A stretch of 23,860 nucleotides of DNA from JANPCX01 sp966211815 (GTDB lineage Bacteria > Pseudomonadota > Gammaproteobacteria > Burkholderiales > Burkholderiaceae_C): positions 1 to 23,860 of the forward strand of contig CBIHOD010000059.1 of assembly GCA_966211815.1 (NCBI GenBank), given 5' to 3'. Made by a program: the position numbers and the translations under genes. Below, piece after piece: positions 6,961 through 15,699 of this stretch (position 1 is its first letter; every line of letters begins with the position of its first letter). The notes beneath the pieces were generated by a model, which saw only the letters and a program-made list of their open reading frames with translations, made no database searches and was not told where the DNA came from.

Positions 6961-9723
6961 ATGCGAATCCGGACCCAATTGACCGCGGCTCTGGTCCTGG
7001 CCAGCTTGGTCGCGGTCCTGATCCTGGCGGGCCTGGCCCACGTCACGCTGCAGGCCCGGGGCGACATCGACGAGCTCGCCGAATCGCAGGACGTCGCGCG
7101 CCACGTGGCCAACATGCTGCTGCTGACCAACGAGGTGTCGGTGTACGGCAGCGAGCGGGCTGCGGTCCAGTGGCGCGCGCGGCACGCGCAGTTGCTCGCC
7201 GCGGTGGACCACGCCTTGCAGCGCCACCCCAGGCCGGTGCCCGAGCTGGCCGAACTGCGCGCCGACGCCGCGGAGCTGGCCACGCTGTTCGACAAGCTGG
7301 CCGAGGCCGACCGCGCCGCGCCCTCGGCCTTCGCCCAGCGGCGCCGCGAATTGCTGCTCGAACGGCTGCTCGCCCGCACCCAGGAGGTGGTCGAGCTGCG
7401 CCACCGCTGGGCGGGGGTGATCGGCGAGGCGGGCCGGCGCAACCAGCGCCAATACGCGGTGATGGTCCTGGCGGCGCCCGCGGCGCTGCTGCTGTTGCTG
7501 CTCTTCCTCGGCTTCATGGTCGCCCGGCGCGTGTTGCGGCCGCTGGAACGGCTCAAGGCCGCCGCGGCGGCGATGCAGTCCGGCGACCTCGACGCCCGCT
7601 GCGCCAGCGACGCGCCGGACGAGCTGGGCGACACCGCGCGCGCGGTCGACGCGATGGCTCGCGCGCTGCAGCGGCAAAGCGCCGCGCTCGCGCTGTCCGA
7701 GCACCGGCTGCGCGTGATCACCGACAACATGCCGGCGCTGATCGGCTACATCGACCGCGACGAGACCTACCGATTCACCAACGCAGCCTACAAGGCGATG
7801 TACGGCCAAGAAGCCGACACCTACATCGGCAAGACCATGGCCGAGGTGCTGGGGCCGCAGGCCAGGCAAGCGATCGCGCCGCACGTGGAGGCCGTGCTCA
7901 GGGGCGAGCGGCGCGAGTTCGAGCACCACGGCGTCAGGCTGGCGCCCGACGCCTCCTACATGGTCAGCTACGTGCCCGAGTTCGGCCCGGACGGCTCGGT
8001 GGACGGTTTCTTCGTGATGTCCATGGACATCACCAAGCGCAGGCAGGCCGAGCTGCGCCAGGCCGCCAGCGAGCGGCTGCTGGCGCAGATCACCGACAAC
8101 CTCCCGGCGCTGGTGGCCTACCTCGACCGCGACCAACGCTACCGCTTCGCCAACGGCCGGTACCGCGACTGGCTCGGCATCGACCCGGCCTCGATGATCG
8201 GCCGCCACGTCGGCGAAGCCGTCAGCCCCGAGTTCTATGCCATCGCCGAGCCCAAGGTGCAGGCGGCCCTGGCCGGCCAGCACGTGCGGTGGGAGCGGCA
8301 GGCCGTGCGCGGCGGGCACGAGGTGCACTACCTGGCGGACTTCATCCCCGACGTCGGCGACGACGGCCGGGTCAACGGCTTTTACGCGCTGACCATCGAC
8401 ATCACCGAGCGCCGCAAGGCCGAGATCGACCTCTCCCGCAGCGAGAAACGGCTGTTCGACCTGACCAACAACATTCCGGCGCTGGTGGCTTATTTCGACA
8501 TGGACGAGCGCTGCATCTACGCCAACGACACCGCGCTGCGCTCGCAGAACCTGCTGCGCGCCCGTGCCTACGGCATGAAGCTGCGCGAAGGCCTGGGCGA
8601 GGAGGGCTACGCCGCGCACGAGCCGGGCATCCGCCAGGTGCTGCGCGGCAGCCCGGCGGTCATCGAAGGCAAGGTGCCCTACAAGGGCGGCACCGCCCAC
8701 ATCCAGGCCCATTTCATCCCCGACGTGCTCGAGGGCGGCGTGCAGCGCGGCTTCTACCTGATGACCTTCGACATCACGGCGCTGAAGGTCGCGCAGCAGG
8801 AGCAGGCGCAGGTGGAACGCCAGCTGCGCAGCATCATCGACAACCTGCCGGTGCTGATCTCCTACGTCGACCGCGAAGAGCGCTACGTCTTCTTCAACGC
8901 CACCTGCACGCAGTGGCTGGGCCTGGAGGCCAGCGCGCTCATCGGGCGCACGGTGGCGGAGTCCCTGTCACCCGAGAACTACGCGCAGCGCCGCGAACAC
9001 CTGCGGGCCGCGCTGGCCGGCCAGCGGCAGGAGTTCCAGGTCGAGATCTCGGCCCTCGGCGTGACCCGCAACCTGCAGAGCGTCTACGTGCCCGACGTCC
9101 AGCCCGACGGCGCCGTGGCCGGCATCTACATGCTCAGCACCGACGTCACCGCGCTGAAGGCGGTGGAGCGCCAGCTAGACCAGCTGGCCCACGTCGACGC
9201 GCTCACCGGCCTGCCGAACCGGCGCCAGTTCGAGGAACGGTTGACGGTGGCGATCTCGCGCGCCTCGCGCGGACACCAGCCGATCGCGGTGATGTTCCTC
9301 GATGTCGACTATTTCAAGTCGATCAACGACAGCCTGGGGCACTCCGCCGGCGACGCCGTGCTCAAGGAGTTCGCGGCGCGACTGAAGAGATCCGTCCGGG
9401 TGACCGACACCGCCGCGCGGCTGGCCGGCGACGAGTTCGTCGTCCTGCTGGAGGCCGTGCACGCCGAGGCCGACGCCGAGCTGGTCGCGCGCAAGATCGT
9501 CGACGCGATCCGCGTGCCTTTCATGATCGAGGGCATGCAGCTGCAGGTGACCACCAGCCTGGGCGTGGCGTTCTCGTCCCGCCCCGCGCCGGACGGCTCG
9601 CTGATGGACAGCGCCGACGAGGCGCTCTACATGGCCAAGGCGGCGGGGCGCGACACCTACCGGCTGAAGTCGCTGGACACTTATTTCACCGAGTTCGATT
9701 CGCTGCCGCCGGAACGCGGCTAG
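6961..9723 (+). CDS. Transmembrane HAMP-PAS(x4)-GGDEF diguanylate cyclase
   Basis: This 920-residue inner-membrane sensor is predicted to make c-di-GMP. Helix TM1 is at about residues 7-28, then a helical periplasmic domain of about 135 residues, then TM2 at 165-187. A HAMP linker (RRVLRPLERLKAAAAAM, 189-240) leads to four consecutive PAS domains at about 250-363, 372-487, 497-613 and 621-735. Each opens with a variant of DNxPALVxYxDRDxRYxFxN. The GGDEF domain spans about 742-905, with DALTGLPNRRQF, the signature AGDEF at 822-826 (an active variant in other cyclases) and RVTD at 813-816, matching the RxxD product-inhibition site. No EAL domain is present. The ATG at 6961 has only a weak ribosome site but directly precedes TM1. 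The close upstream binding-protein genes suggest they provide the signal. Confidence 0.93.
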   Translation: MRIRTQLTAALVLASLVAVLILAGLAHVTLQARGDIDELAESQDVARHVANMLLLTNEVSVYGSERAAVQWRARHAQLLAAVDHALQRHPRPVPELAELRADAAELATLFDKLAEADRAAPSAFAQRRRELLLERLLARTQEVVELRHRWAGVIGEAGRRNQRQYAVMVLAAPAALLLLLLFLGFMVARRVLRPLERLKAAAAAMQSGDLDARCASDAPDELGDTARAVDAMARALQRQSAALALSEHRLRVITDNMPALIGYIDRDETYRFTNAAYKAMYGQEADTYIGKTMAEVLGPQARQAIAPHVEAVLRGERREFEHHGVRLAPDASYMVSYVPEFGPDGSVDGFFVMSMDITKRRQAELRQAASERLLAQITDNLPALVAYLDRDQRYRFANGRYRDWLGIDPASMIGRHVGEAVSPEFYAIAEPKVQAALAGQHVRWERQAVRGGHEVHYLADFIPDVGDDGRVNGFYALTIDITERRKAEIDLSRSEKRLFDLTNNIPALVAYFDMDERCIYANDTALRSQNLLRARAYGMKLREGLGEEGYAAHEPGIRQVLRGSPAVIEGKVPYKGGTAHIQAHFIPDVLEGGVQRGFYLMTFDITALKVAQQEQAQVERQLRSIIDNLPVLISYVDREERYVFFNATCTQWLGLEASALIGRTVAESLSPENYAQRREHLRAALAGQRQEFQVEISALGVTRNLQSVYVPDVQPDGAVAGIYMLSTDVTALKAVERQLDQLAHVDALTGLPNRRQFEERLTVAISRASRGHQPIAVMFLDVDYFKSINDSLGHSAGDAVLKEFAARLKRSVRVTDTAARLAGDEFVVLLEAVHAEADAELVARKIVDAIRVPFMIEGMQLQVTTSLGVAFSSRPAPDGSLMDSADEALYMAKAAGRDTYRLKSLDTYFTEFDSLPPERG

Positions 9724-9763
9724 GGTGGCGGGGGACGGCGGACTTTTTCCTGTTGGGGCTGGG

Positions 9764-9810
9764 CCCTTCGACGAGCCTGTCCTGAGCCTGTCGAAGGGCT
9801 CAGGGCGAAC
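9764..9810. repeat. Left arm of composite inverted repeat (REP-like, CCTGAGCCTGTCGAAGGGCTC core)
   Basis: This 47-bp arm matches the reverse complement of 9896-9942 at 42 of 47 positions by eye. Each arm is itself partly palindromic (CTTCGAC...GTCGAAG). The core belongs to the TTCGACAGGCTCAGG-type intergenic repeats common in proteobacteria. It lies about 40 bp after the cyclase stop and may also act as a transcription-end hairpin. Confidence 0.8.
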
Positions 9811-9902
9811 GGGCAGGGTGGTTTCCTTTCCCCGTTTGAACGGGCGGGGCCGTTTCCCTTTCCCGTTTGAATGGGCAGGGTGAATTCTTTTCCCCGTTCG
9901 GG
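9810..9902. repeat. Three tandem 31-bp direct repeats
   Basis: Units start at 9810, 9841 and 9872 with an exact 31-bp period and no spacers. Units 1 and 2 share the opening CGGGC, a TTTCCCTTTCCCG-like middle and the end GTTTGAA. Unit 3 is more diverged (TGGGCAGGGTGAATTCTTTT, then CCCCGTTCGGG) and runs into the right arm. The alternation of G-rich and pyrimidine-rich halves is unlike the surrounding DNA. There is no coding capacity. Confidence 0.8.
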
Positions 9903-9942
9903 CTGAGCCCTTCGACAGGCTCAGGACAGGCTTGTCGAAGCC
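9896..9942. repeat. Right arm of composite inverted repeat
   Basis: This is the inverted partner of 9764-9810, beginning GTTCGGGCTGAGCCC and ending TTGTCGAAGCC. Five positions differ from perfect inversion: two at the outer end, one inside, and two next to the tandem block. Together with the left arm it bounds a 179-bp unit with no open reading frame. Confidence 0.8.
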
Positions 9943-10129
9943 CTTGACGCGCGCCTTCGGCTTCGATGGGCCTGAACGGCCAGAGCCTTTCGGCAAGCCC
10001 GGGTTGAGCGGGGGAGGGAAGGATGCGCCGGCGCTTGCTGACTATGGATATGCGAAGGAATGATTGGTCGCGCCCCGGGCGGCTGCCTAGCATCGTACGG
10101 AAGACGACGATCCGAGGAGCACCGATTTC
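9943..10129. other. Non-coding leader region before the sigma-54 activator gene
   Basis: This is the rest of the 406-bp gap between the cyclase and regulator genes. It contains small GC-rich dyads (GGCC-TGAAC-GGCC near 9969-9981, and AAGCCCGGGTT near 9995) and a possible promoter at 10064-10093. I see no coding sequence here. Confidence 0.5.
10064..10093 (+). promoter_or_regulatory. Candidate sigma-70 promoter of the regulator gene
   Basis: TTGGTC (10064-10069) and TAGCAT (10088-10093) are separated by 18 nt. The -10 matches consensus at four of six positions, the -35 only at its TTG. It would give a leader of about 30 nt including GAGGAG (10114-10119) before the ATG at 10130. Confidence 0.4.
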
Positions 10130-11287
<1,158 letters not shown>

Positions 11288-11379
11288 GGGCGGGGCGGGC
11301 GCGCGGATTGCTCTGCGGCGCGGACGCCGTAAAAGCTGCCGCAAATAGTTCATCGCCGGCGGTACACCGGCAAACGGGG

Positions 11380-11395
11380 TTCTTCAAATGAAGAA
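11380..11395. promoter_or_regulatory. Palindrome, possible activator-binding site
   Basis: TTCTTCA-AA-TGAAGAA is a perfect 7-bp dyad with a 2-bp centre; two further outer base pairs (GG/CC) match after one mismatch. It lies about 30 bp upstream of the candidate sigma-54 promoter and just downstream of the activator gene. A 2-nt loop makes it a poor RNA hairpin, which favours a protein-binding site. Confidence 0.4.
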
Positions 11396-11425
11396 TCCGC
11401 CGCTGCTTATGCGCAAAACATGGCA

Positions 11426-11440
11426 TGGCGGGCGGGTTGC
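11426..11440 (+). promoter_or_regulatory. Candidate sigma-54 (-24/-12) promoter for the transsulfuration genes
   Basis: TGGCGGGCGGGTTGC fits TGGCAC-R-N4-TTGC with the correct spacing: the -24 TGGC, the G at position 7 and the -12 TTGC are all present, while the AC of the -24 element is GG. It sits in the gap between a sigma-54 activator gene and cystathionine beta-synthase. Transcription would begin near 11452, leaving a leader of about 120 nt. A TTAGAG sequence at 11446-11451 could be a sigma-70 alternative. Confidence 0.5.
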
Positions 11441-11570
11441 CTGTCTTAGAGTGCGCGGCCTCGGTGCACCGCCAAGCCGGCCGCGCGGGCCGCAGGCGCT
11501 TGCACCGGGAACCGGCCTGGCCCACCCGGCCGTGCCGGCACCACCCAGCTCTCACAAGGAACGCCCCGCC

Positions 11571-12962
11571 ATGAACGCTCCCCACCCGCTGTCCGTCGCA
11601 CGGCCGGCCGTGCTCGACTTGATCGGCAACACGCCGCTCGTGCCGGTGAACCGGCTCGACACCGGCCCCTGCACGCTCTTCCTCAAGCTCGAATCCCAGA
11701 ACCCCGGGGGCTCCATCAAGGACCGCATCGGGTTGTCGATGATCGAAGCCGCCGAGCGCGACGGCCGCCTGCGGCCCGGCGGCACCGTGGTCGAAGCCAC
11801 CGCCGGCAACACCGGCCTCGGCCTGGCGCTGGTGGCGCGGGCCAAGGGCTACCGCGTGGTGCTGGTGGTGCCCGACAAGATGTCCGGCGAGAAGGTGTTG
11901 CAGCTCAAGGCCCTGGGCGCCGAGATCCACCTGACGCGTTCCGACGTCGCCAAGGGCCATCCCGACTATTACCAGGACCTCGCCGCGAAGCTGGTGAAGG
12001 ACATCCCCGGCGCCTGGTACGCCGACCAGTTCAACAACCCCGCCAACCCGCTCGCCCACGAGACCACCACCGCGCCCGAGATCTGGCAGCAGACCGGCCA
12101 CCGCCTGGACGCCATCGTCTGCGGCGTGGGCTCGGGCGGCACGATCACCGGGCTGTCGCGCTACTTCCAGAAAGTGCGGCCCGGCCTGGACGTGGTGCTG
12201 GCCGACCCGGAGGGCTCGGTGCTGAAGGACTACATCGCCACCGGCCGCGTCGGCGAGGCCGGCTCCTGGGCGGTGGAGGGCATCGGCGAAGACTTCATCC
12301 CGCCGGTGGCCGACCTGAGCGGCGTGCGCCACGCCTACAGCGTCAGCGACGAGGAAAGCTTCGCCACCGCGCGCGAGCTTTACCGCGCCGAAGGCATCCT
12401 CGCGGGCTCGTCCACCGGCACGCTGCTGGCCGCCGCGCTGCGCTACTGCCGCGCGCAGACCGAGCCCAAGCGCGTGGTGAGCCTGGTGTGCGACACCGGC
12501 ACGCGCTACCTGTCCAAGGTCTACAGCGACCACTGGATGTTCGACCAGGGCCTGCTCAAGCGGGAGCCGCTGGGCGACCTGCGCGACCTCATCGCCCGGC
12601 CCGTGCGCGACAGCGCCGTCATCAGCGTCTCGCCCGAAGACACGCTGGCCACCGCCTTCTCGCGCATGCGCCAGGCCGACGTTTCGCAGCTGCCGGTGCT
12701 GGAAGGCGGCAGGCTCGTCGGCCTGCTCGACGAGTCCGACCTGCTGGCCCGGCTGCAGGCCGACCCCGCCCAGTTCAGCGGCCGAGTGGCCGGCGCGATG
12801 AGCGCCGACGTGCAGACGCTGCCGCCCCAGGCCCCGCTGGCCGAGCTGATCGCCCAGCTCAAACGCGGCCTGGTGGCCGTGGTCGCCGATAGCGACGCCT
12901 TCTACGGCCTGATCACCCGATTCGACCTGCTCAACCACCTCAGAAAGGGCCTGACCGCATGA
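11571..12962 (+). CDS. Cystathionine beta-synthase (PLP) with C-terminal CBS-domain pair
   Basis: This 463-residue cytoplasmic PLP enzyme condenses homocysteine with serine (or an activated serine) to cystathionine. The catalytic domain covers about residues 10-330. Lys50 in SQNPGGSIKDRIG is the PLP Schiff-base lysine. EATAGNTGLGLA is the cysteine-synthase-family substrate loop, and GVGSGGTITG holds the cofactor phosphate. Two CBS domains follow (about 338-395 and 400-460: VSPEDTLATAFSRMRQADVSQLPV, then LITRFDLLNHLRK); these separate it from plain cysteine synthases of about 300 residues. AAGGA at 11556-11560 supports the ATG at 11571, although the frame is open upstream. Its stop overlaps the next start (ATGA), so the pair is translationally coupled. 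An O-acetylserine-dependent activity cannot be excluded. Confidence 0.88.
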   Translation: MNAPHPLSVARPAVLDLIGNTPLVPVNRLDTGPCTLFLKLESQNPGGSIKDRIGLSMIEAAERDGRLRPGGTVVEATAGNTGLGLALVARAKGYRVVLVVPDKMSGEKVLQLKALGAEIHLTRSDVAKGHPDYYQDLAAKLVKDIPGAWYADQFNNPANPLAHETTTAPEIWQQTGHRLDAIVCGVGSGGTITGLSRYFQKVRPGLDVVLADPEGSVLKDYIATGRVGEAGSWAVEGIGEDFIPPVADLSGVRHAYSVSDEESFATARELYRAEGILAGSSTGTLLAAALRYCRAQTEPKRVVSLVCDTGTRYLSKVYSDHWMFDQGLLKREPLGDLRDLIARPVRDSAVISVSPEDTLATAFSRMRQADVSQLPVLEGGRLVGLLDESDLLARLQADPAQFSGRVAGAMSADVQTLPPQAPLAELIAQLKRGLVAVVADSDAFYGLITRFDLLNHLRKGLTA

Positions 12963-14155
12963 GCGCCGACCAGACAGACAAAGACAAGGTCCTGGGTTTC
13001 GACACCCGCGCCATCCACGGCGGCCAGCGGCCCGACCCGCTCACCGGCGCGGTGATGCCGCCGATCTACGCCACCTCCACCTACCGCCAGCAAAGCCCCG
13101 GCGTGCACCTGGGCTATGAATACGGCCGCACCCACAACCCCACCCGTCAGGCCTACGAGCGCGCCGTGGCCGACCTGGAGAGCGGCGCCCAGGGCTTCGC
13201 CTTCTCGTCCGGCCTGGCGGCGATGGCCACCGTGCTCGACAGCCTCGACCAAGGCGCCCACATCGTCGCCGGCGACGACCTCTACGGCGGCAGCTACCGC
13301 CTGTTCGAGCGCGTGCGCAAGAAGAGCGCCGGCCTGTCGGTCACCTATGTCGACAGCAGCGACCCCGAGAACGTGCGCGCCGCGCTCAAGCCCGAGACGC
13401 GCCTGATCTGGATCGAGACGCCGAGCAACCCGCTGCTCAAGCTCACCGACCTGGCCGCCGTCGCCCGCATCGCCCGCAAGCACGGCAAGGCCTACGCCGT
13501 GGCCGACAACACCTTCGCCAGCCCCTGGGCCCAGCGCCCGCTCGAACTCGGCTTCGACCTGGTGCTGCACTCCGCCACCAAATACCTCAACGGCCACAGC
13601 GACGTCATCAGCGGCGTGGTCGTGGTGGGCGGCGAGCCGCGCCAGGCGCCGCTGCGCGAACAGCTGGAATTCCTCCACAACGCGGTCGGCTCCATCGCCG
13701 GCCCCTTCGACAGCTTCCTCGCCCTGCGCGGCCTGAAAACTTTGTCGCTGCGCATGCAGCGCCACAACCAGAGCGCTTTGGAACTCGCCCGCTGGCTCGA
13801 AGGCCAGCCCAAGGTCAAGCGCGTGCATTACCCCGGGCTGGAGAGCCACGCGCAATACGCGCTGGCGAAGAAGCAGACGCCCCAAGGCGGCGGCGGGATG
13901 ATCAGCGTCGCCCTCGACACCGACCTGGCCGGCGCGCGGCGCTTCCTGGAACGGGTCGAGATCTTCGCGTTGGCGGAAAGCCTGGGCGGGGTGGAAAGCC
14001 TGATCTCTCTACCGGCCTTGATGACGCATGCGTCCATCCCGGCGGAGCAAAGGGCGCGGCTCGGCATCACCGACGCGTTGGTTCGCATCTCCGCCGGGAT
14101 CGAGGATGTGGAGGATCTGCGCCGGGACCTGGCGGCGGGATTGGCGTCGGTTTGA
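12959..14155 (+). CDS. Cystathionine gamma-lyase / gamma-synthase family PLP enzyme
   Basis: This 398-residue member of the Cys/Met-metabolism PLP family has the active-site lysine at Lys208 in HSATKYLNGHSDVI. Other family motifs are RAIHGGQRPDPLTGAVMPPIYATSTY, YEYGRTHNPTR, FSSGLAAMATVL (cofactor phosphate), YGGSYRLF, IETPSNPLL and AESLGGVESLISLPA near the C-terminus. Length is typical. It starts inside the stop of the cystathionine beta-synthase gene. With that partner, a lyase splitting cystathionine to cysteine, ammonia and 2-oxobutyrate (reverse transsulfuration) is the most economical reading. The same fold also makes cystathionine from activated homoserine, and sequence by eye cannot separate the two. 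Confidence 0.9.
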   Translation: MSADQTDKDKVLGFDTRAIHGGQRPDPLTGAVMPPIYATSTYRQQSPGVHLGYEYGRTHNPTRQAYERAVADLESGAQGFAFSSGLAAMATVLDSLDQGAHIVAGDDLYGGSYRLFERVRKKSAGLSVTYVDSSDPENVRAALKPETRLIWIETPSNPLLKLTDLAAVARIARKHGKAYAVADNTFASPWAQRPLELGFDLVLHSATKYLNGHSDVISGVVVVGGEPRQAPLREQLEFLHNAVGSIAGPFDSFLALRGLKTLSLRMQRHNQSALELARWLEGQPKVKRVHYPGLESHAQYALAKKQTPQGGGGMISVALDTDLAGARRFLERVEIFALAESLGGVESLISLPALMTHASIPAEQRARLGITDALVRISAGIEDVEDLRRDLAAGLASV

Positions 14156-14176
14156 CATGACGCGCCGCAGCGGCCG

Positions 14177-14671
14177 CTACAGGAGCTGCGGATTGTTTCG
14201 CCACACCGACCAGGTGAGCGCCGATGCCAGGCAGACCCATGCGAGATAGGGAAGCATCAGCGCACCCGCCCACCGGCTGACGCGCCAGAACACCGCGACC
14301 GTGGCGGCGATGAGGGCCAGCAGAAGCGACACCTCGGCGAATGCCCATGCGCCTTGGCGCCAGGCGAAGAACAGCCAGGACCACAGCGCGTTCGCGCACA
14401 GCTGGATGACGAACAAGGTGAGCGCGGCTTTCCGACGGCTTGCGTCTTGCTCCCGCCACACCAGCCACGCGGCGATGCCCATCAGCGCATACAACACCGA
14501 CCAGACCGGGCCGAAAGCGGAAGCCGGCGGCGCCCAGGCCGGCCGCGCCAGCTGCGCATAGAACGCGGCCGCCTCGACCGATGCGGCCGCGCCGACGGCC
14601 GCCGCGACGAAGACCAGGGCCAGCCAGCCGATGAGGCCGATGGCTTGAGAAAGAGGGGACCGCTTCTTCAT
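14177..14671 (-). CDS. tspO: TspO/MBR family membrane protein
   Basis: This 164-residue, five-helix membrane protein is of the TspO/translocator (peripheral benzodiazepine receptor) family. Bacterial members bind porphyrins and influence tetrapyrrole and oxidative-stress responses. Seen motifs are ARPAWAPPASAFGPVWSVLYALMG (residues 42-65, loop 1 and helix 2), FVIQLCANALWSWLFF (87-102) and LPYLAWVCLASALTWSVW near the end. The last helix lacks the usual Asn (LN) after Leu, having Thr-Trp instead. The ATG at 14671 is chosen because the hydrophobic domain begins there; an upstream in-frame ATG at 14731 would add 20 polar residues. It converges on the cystathionine gamma gene with a 21-nt gap. Confidence 0.92.
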   Translation of the reverse strand: MKKRSPLSQAIGLIGWLALVFVAAAVGAAASVEAAAFYAQLARPAWAPPASAFGPVWSVLYALMGIAAWLVWREQDASRRKAALTLFVIQLCANALWSWLFFAWRQGAWAFAEVSLLLALIAATVAVFWRVSRWAGALMLPYLAWVCLASALTWSVWRNNPQLL

Positions 14672-14845
14672 GGGTGTTGAATCTTGCGCGGCCTGGCGGA
14701 CGGAAGGAAGGACGCCTCCCCAGCTGGCCACATGAAACCGGGGAAAGGCACGGAAGTGCCACGAGGGGAAGTGCGAAGCCTCACTGCATCATCCGCACAG
14801 GAATCTGGCTCGGCATCTCGGCTGTGCCTGTCACCGAGAACAAGC

Positions 14846-15055
14846 TCAGCGCTTGGCCAGGTGGTAAGCGACCAGCGCATTGGCGTGCCCGTGCCCCAGC
14901 CCATGCTCGGACTTGAGCAGGCCGACCAGCTCCATGTGCTTGAGGTTGCCCGCATTCTTCAGGACGTCGAGCCAGTGCTCGACGGGGTGACCGTACTTCT
15001 TCTCGATGGAAGGGAAATACGAGGCGGGGCCTTGAACCTTCTCTGAAGATGCCAT
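14846..15055 (-). CDS. Small DUF4287-type protein
   Basis: The 69-residue protein is a single DUF4287-like domain: SYFPSIEKKYGHPVEHWLDVL, then LKHMELVGLLKSEHGLGHGHANALVAYHL. The LGHGHANAL motif is characteristic of the family, which often occurs alone or next to DUF5655. No function is established. The start at 15055 is set by AGGAGAC on the minus strand (plus coordinates 15061-15067). A longer reading of the frame to 15190 would add 45 residues of no domain character and is not preferred. It sits between tspO and the YciI-like gene on the same strand. Confidence 0.85.
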   Translation of the reverse strand: MASSEKVQGPASYFPSIEKKYGHPVEHWLDVLKNAGNLKHMELVGLLKSEHGLGHGHANALVAYHLAKR

Positions 15056-15225
15056 TTCCAGTCTCCTTGGTGATGGGCCGGTTGGGTCGCGAGCCACGGC
15101 GGCGCGGCTCAAGCTGGGAGTGGCCGCGGGCACGTCTTCGGCAGCTCCATCGGCACGACGGTCGGGCTGAATCAATTTCGACATGGCCATTCTCGCCAGG
15201 CCGCATCTTCATGGGGGTGGAGCCC

Positions 15226-15567
15226 TCAGGACTGCGGGTCAAACCCGAAAACGCGCAGTTCCTGGTCACACCGGCAAGCCCTGGCGAGGCGCGCCGCCCA
15301 GGCGACGGCCTCCTCGCGCGAAGGCAGTTCGAGCACGGTGAAGCCGCCATTGAGCGCGGGCGCCCACGGATACCCACCCTCTACCACCGCGCCATCGGCC
15401 GAGACACGCACGGGCGGCACGCTTTCGTCGATGCCGCCGCCGAAGACGTAGACGCCCGCGGCCTTCGCCTCATCGATCACGGCGTGCGAGTCGCGGACCA
15501 CCGCCTCCCACTCGCCGTCGGGGACGACCATCGCGGCGCTAGGGAAGGAAATCAGGTACTTGGACAT
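15226..15567 (-). CDS. YciI-like (YCII-related) protein
   Basis: The 113-residue protein fits the YCII-related ferredoxin-like fold. It has an N-terminal strand (KYLISFPSAAMVV), a helix (WEAVVRDSHAVIDEAKAAGVYVFGGGI), a central VEGGYPWAPALNGGFTVLELPSREEAVAWAARLARA and a C-terminal strand ending ELRVFGFDP. Many such proteins are annotated only as YciI family or as DGPF-domain proteins, often near sigma factors, though none is seen here. Its function is unknown. The ATG at 15567 has no strong ribosome site. A candidate promoter lies about 65 nt upstream. Confidence 0.82.
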   Translation of the reverse strand: MSKYLISFPSAAMVVPDGEWEAVVRDSHAVIDEAKAAGVYVFGGGIDESVPPVRVSADGAVVEGGYPWAPALNGGFTVLELPSREEAVAWAARLARACRCDQELRVFGFDPQS

Positions 15568-15632
15568 GGGAATCGATCTTGATGGTTAACCGTGCTTTTG
15601 AATCAGGGGTGGCGTTCATTGACGCAGTGGTG

Positions 15633-15662
15633 ACCCTAAATCTCCCGTCCGCGCCGAGTCAA
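15633..15662 (-). promoter_or_regulatory. Candidate sigma-70 promoter of the YciI-like gene
   Basis: Reading the minus strand, TTGACT (plus 15657-15662; five of six to TTGACA) and TAGGGT (plus 15633-15638; three of six) are 18 nt apart. It lies in the 132-nt gap between the permease operon and the YciI-like gene, in DNA less GC-rich than its surroundings. Confidence 0.4.
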
Positions 15663-15699
15663 ACAAAAACTGCTGTCTTCGTGATCGTCTTCGGACTGA

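Noticed and set aside
6562..8712. Long minus-strand open frame opposite the second binding protein and the cyclase
   Set aside because: It is composed of biased residues without domains, in antisense to strong coding evidence.
9810..9902. Three 31-bp repeats as a small CRISPR array
   Set aside because: The units are contiguous with no spacers and no cas genes are nearby; they are plain tandem repeats.
15056..15190. N-terminal extension of the DUF4287 protein to 15190
   Set aside because: The added residues show no domain and the good ribosome site sits directly before the ATG at 15055.
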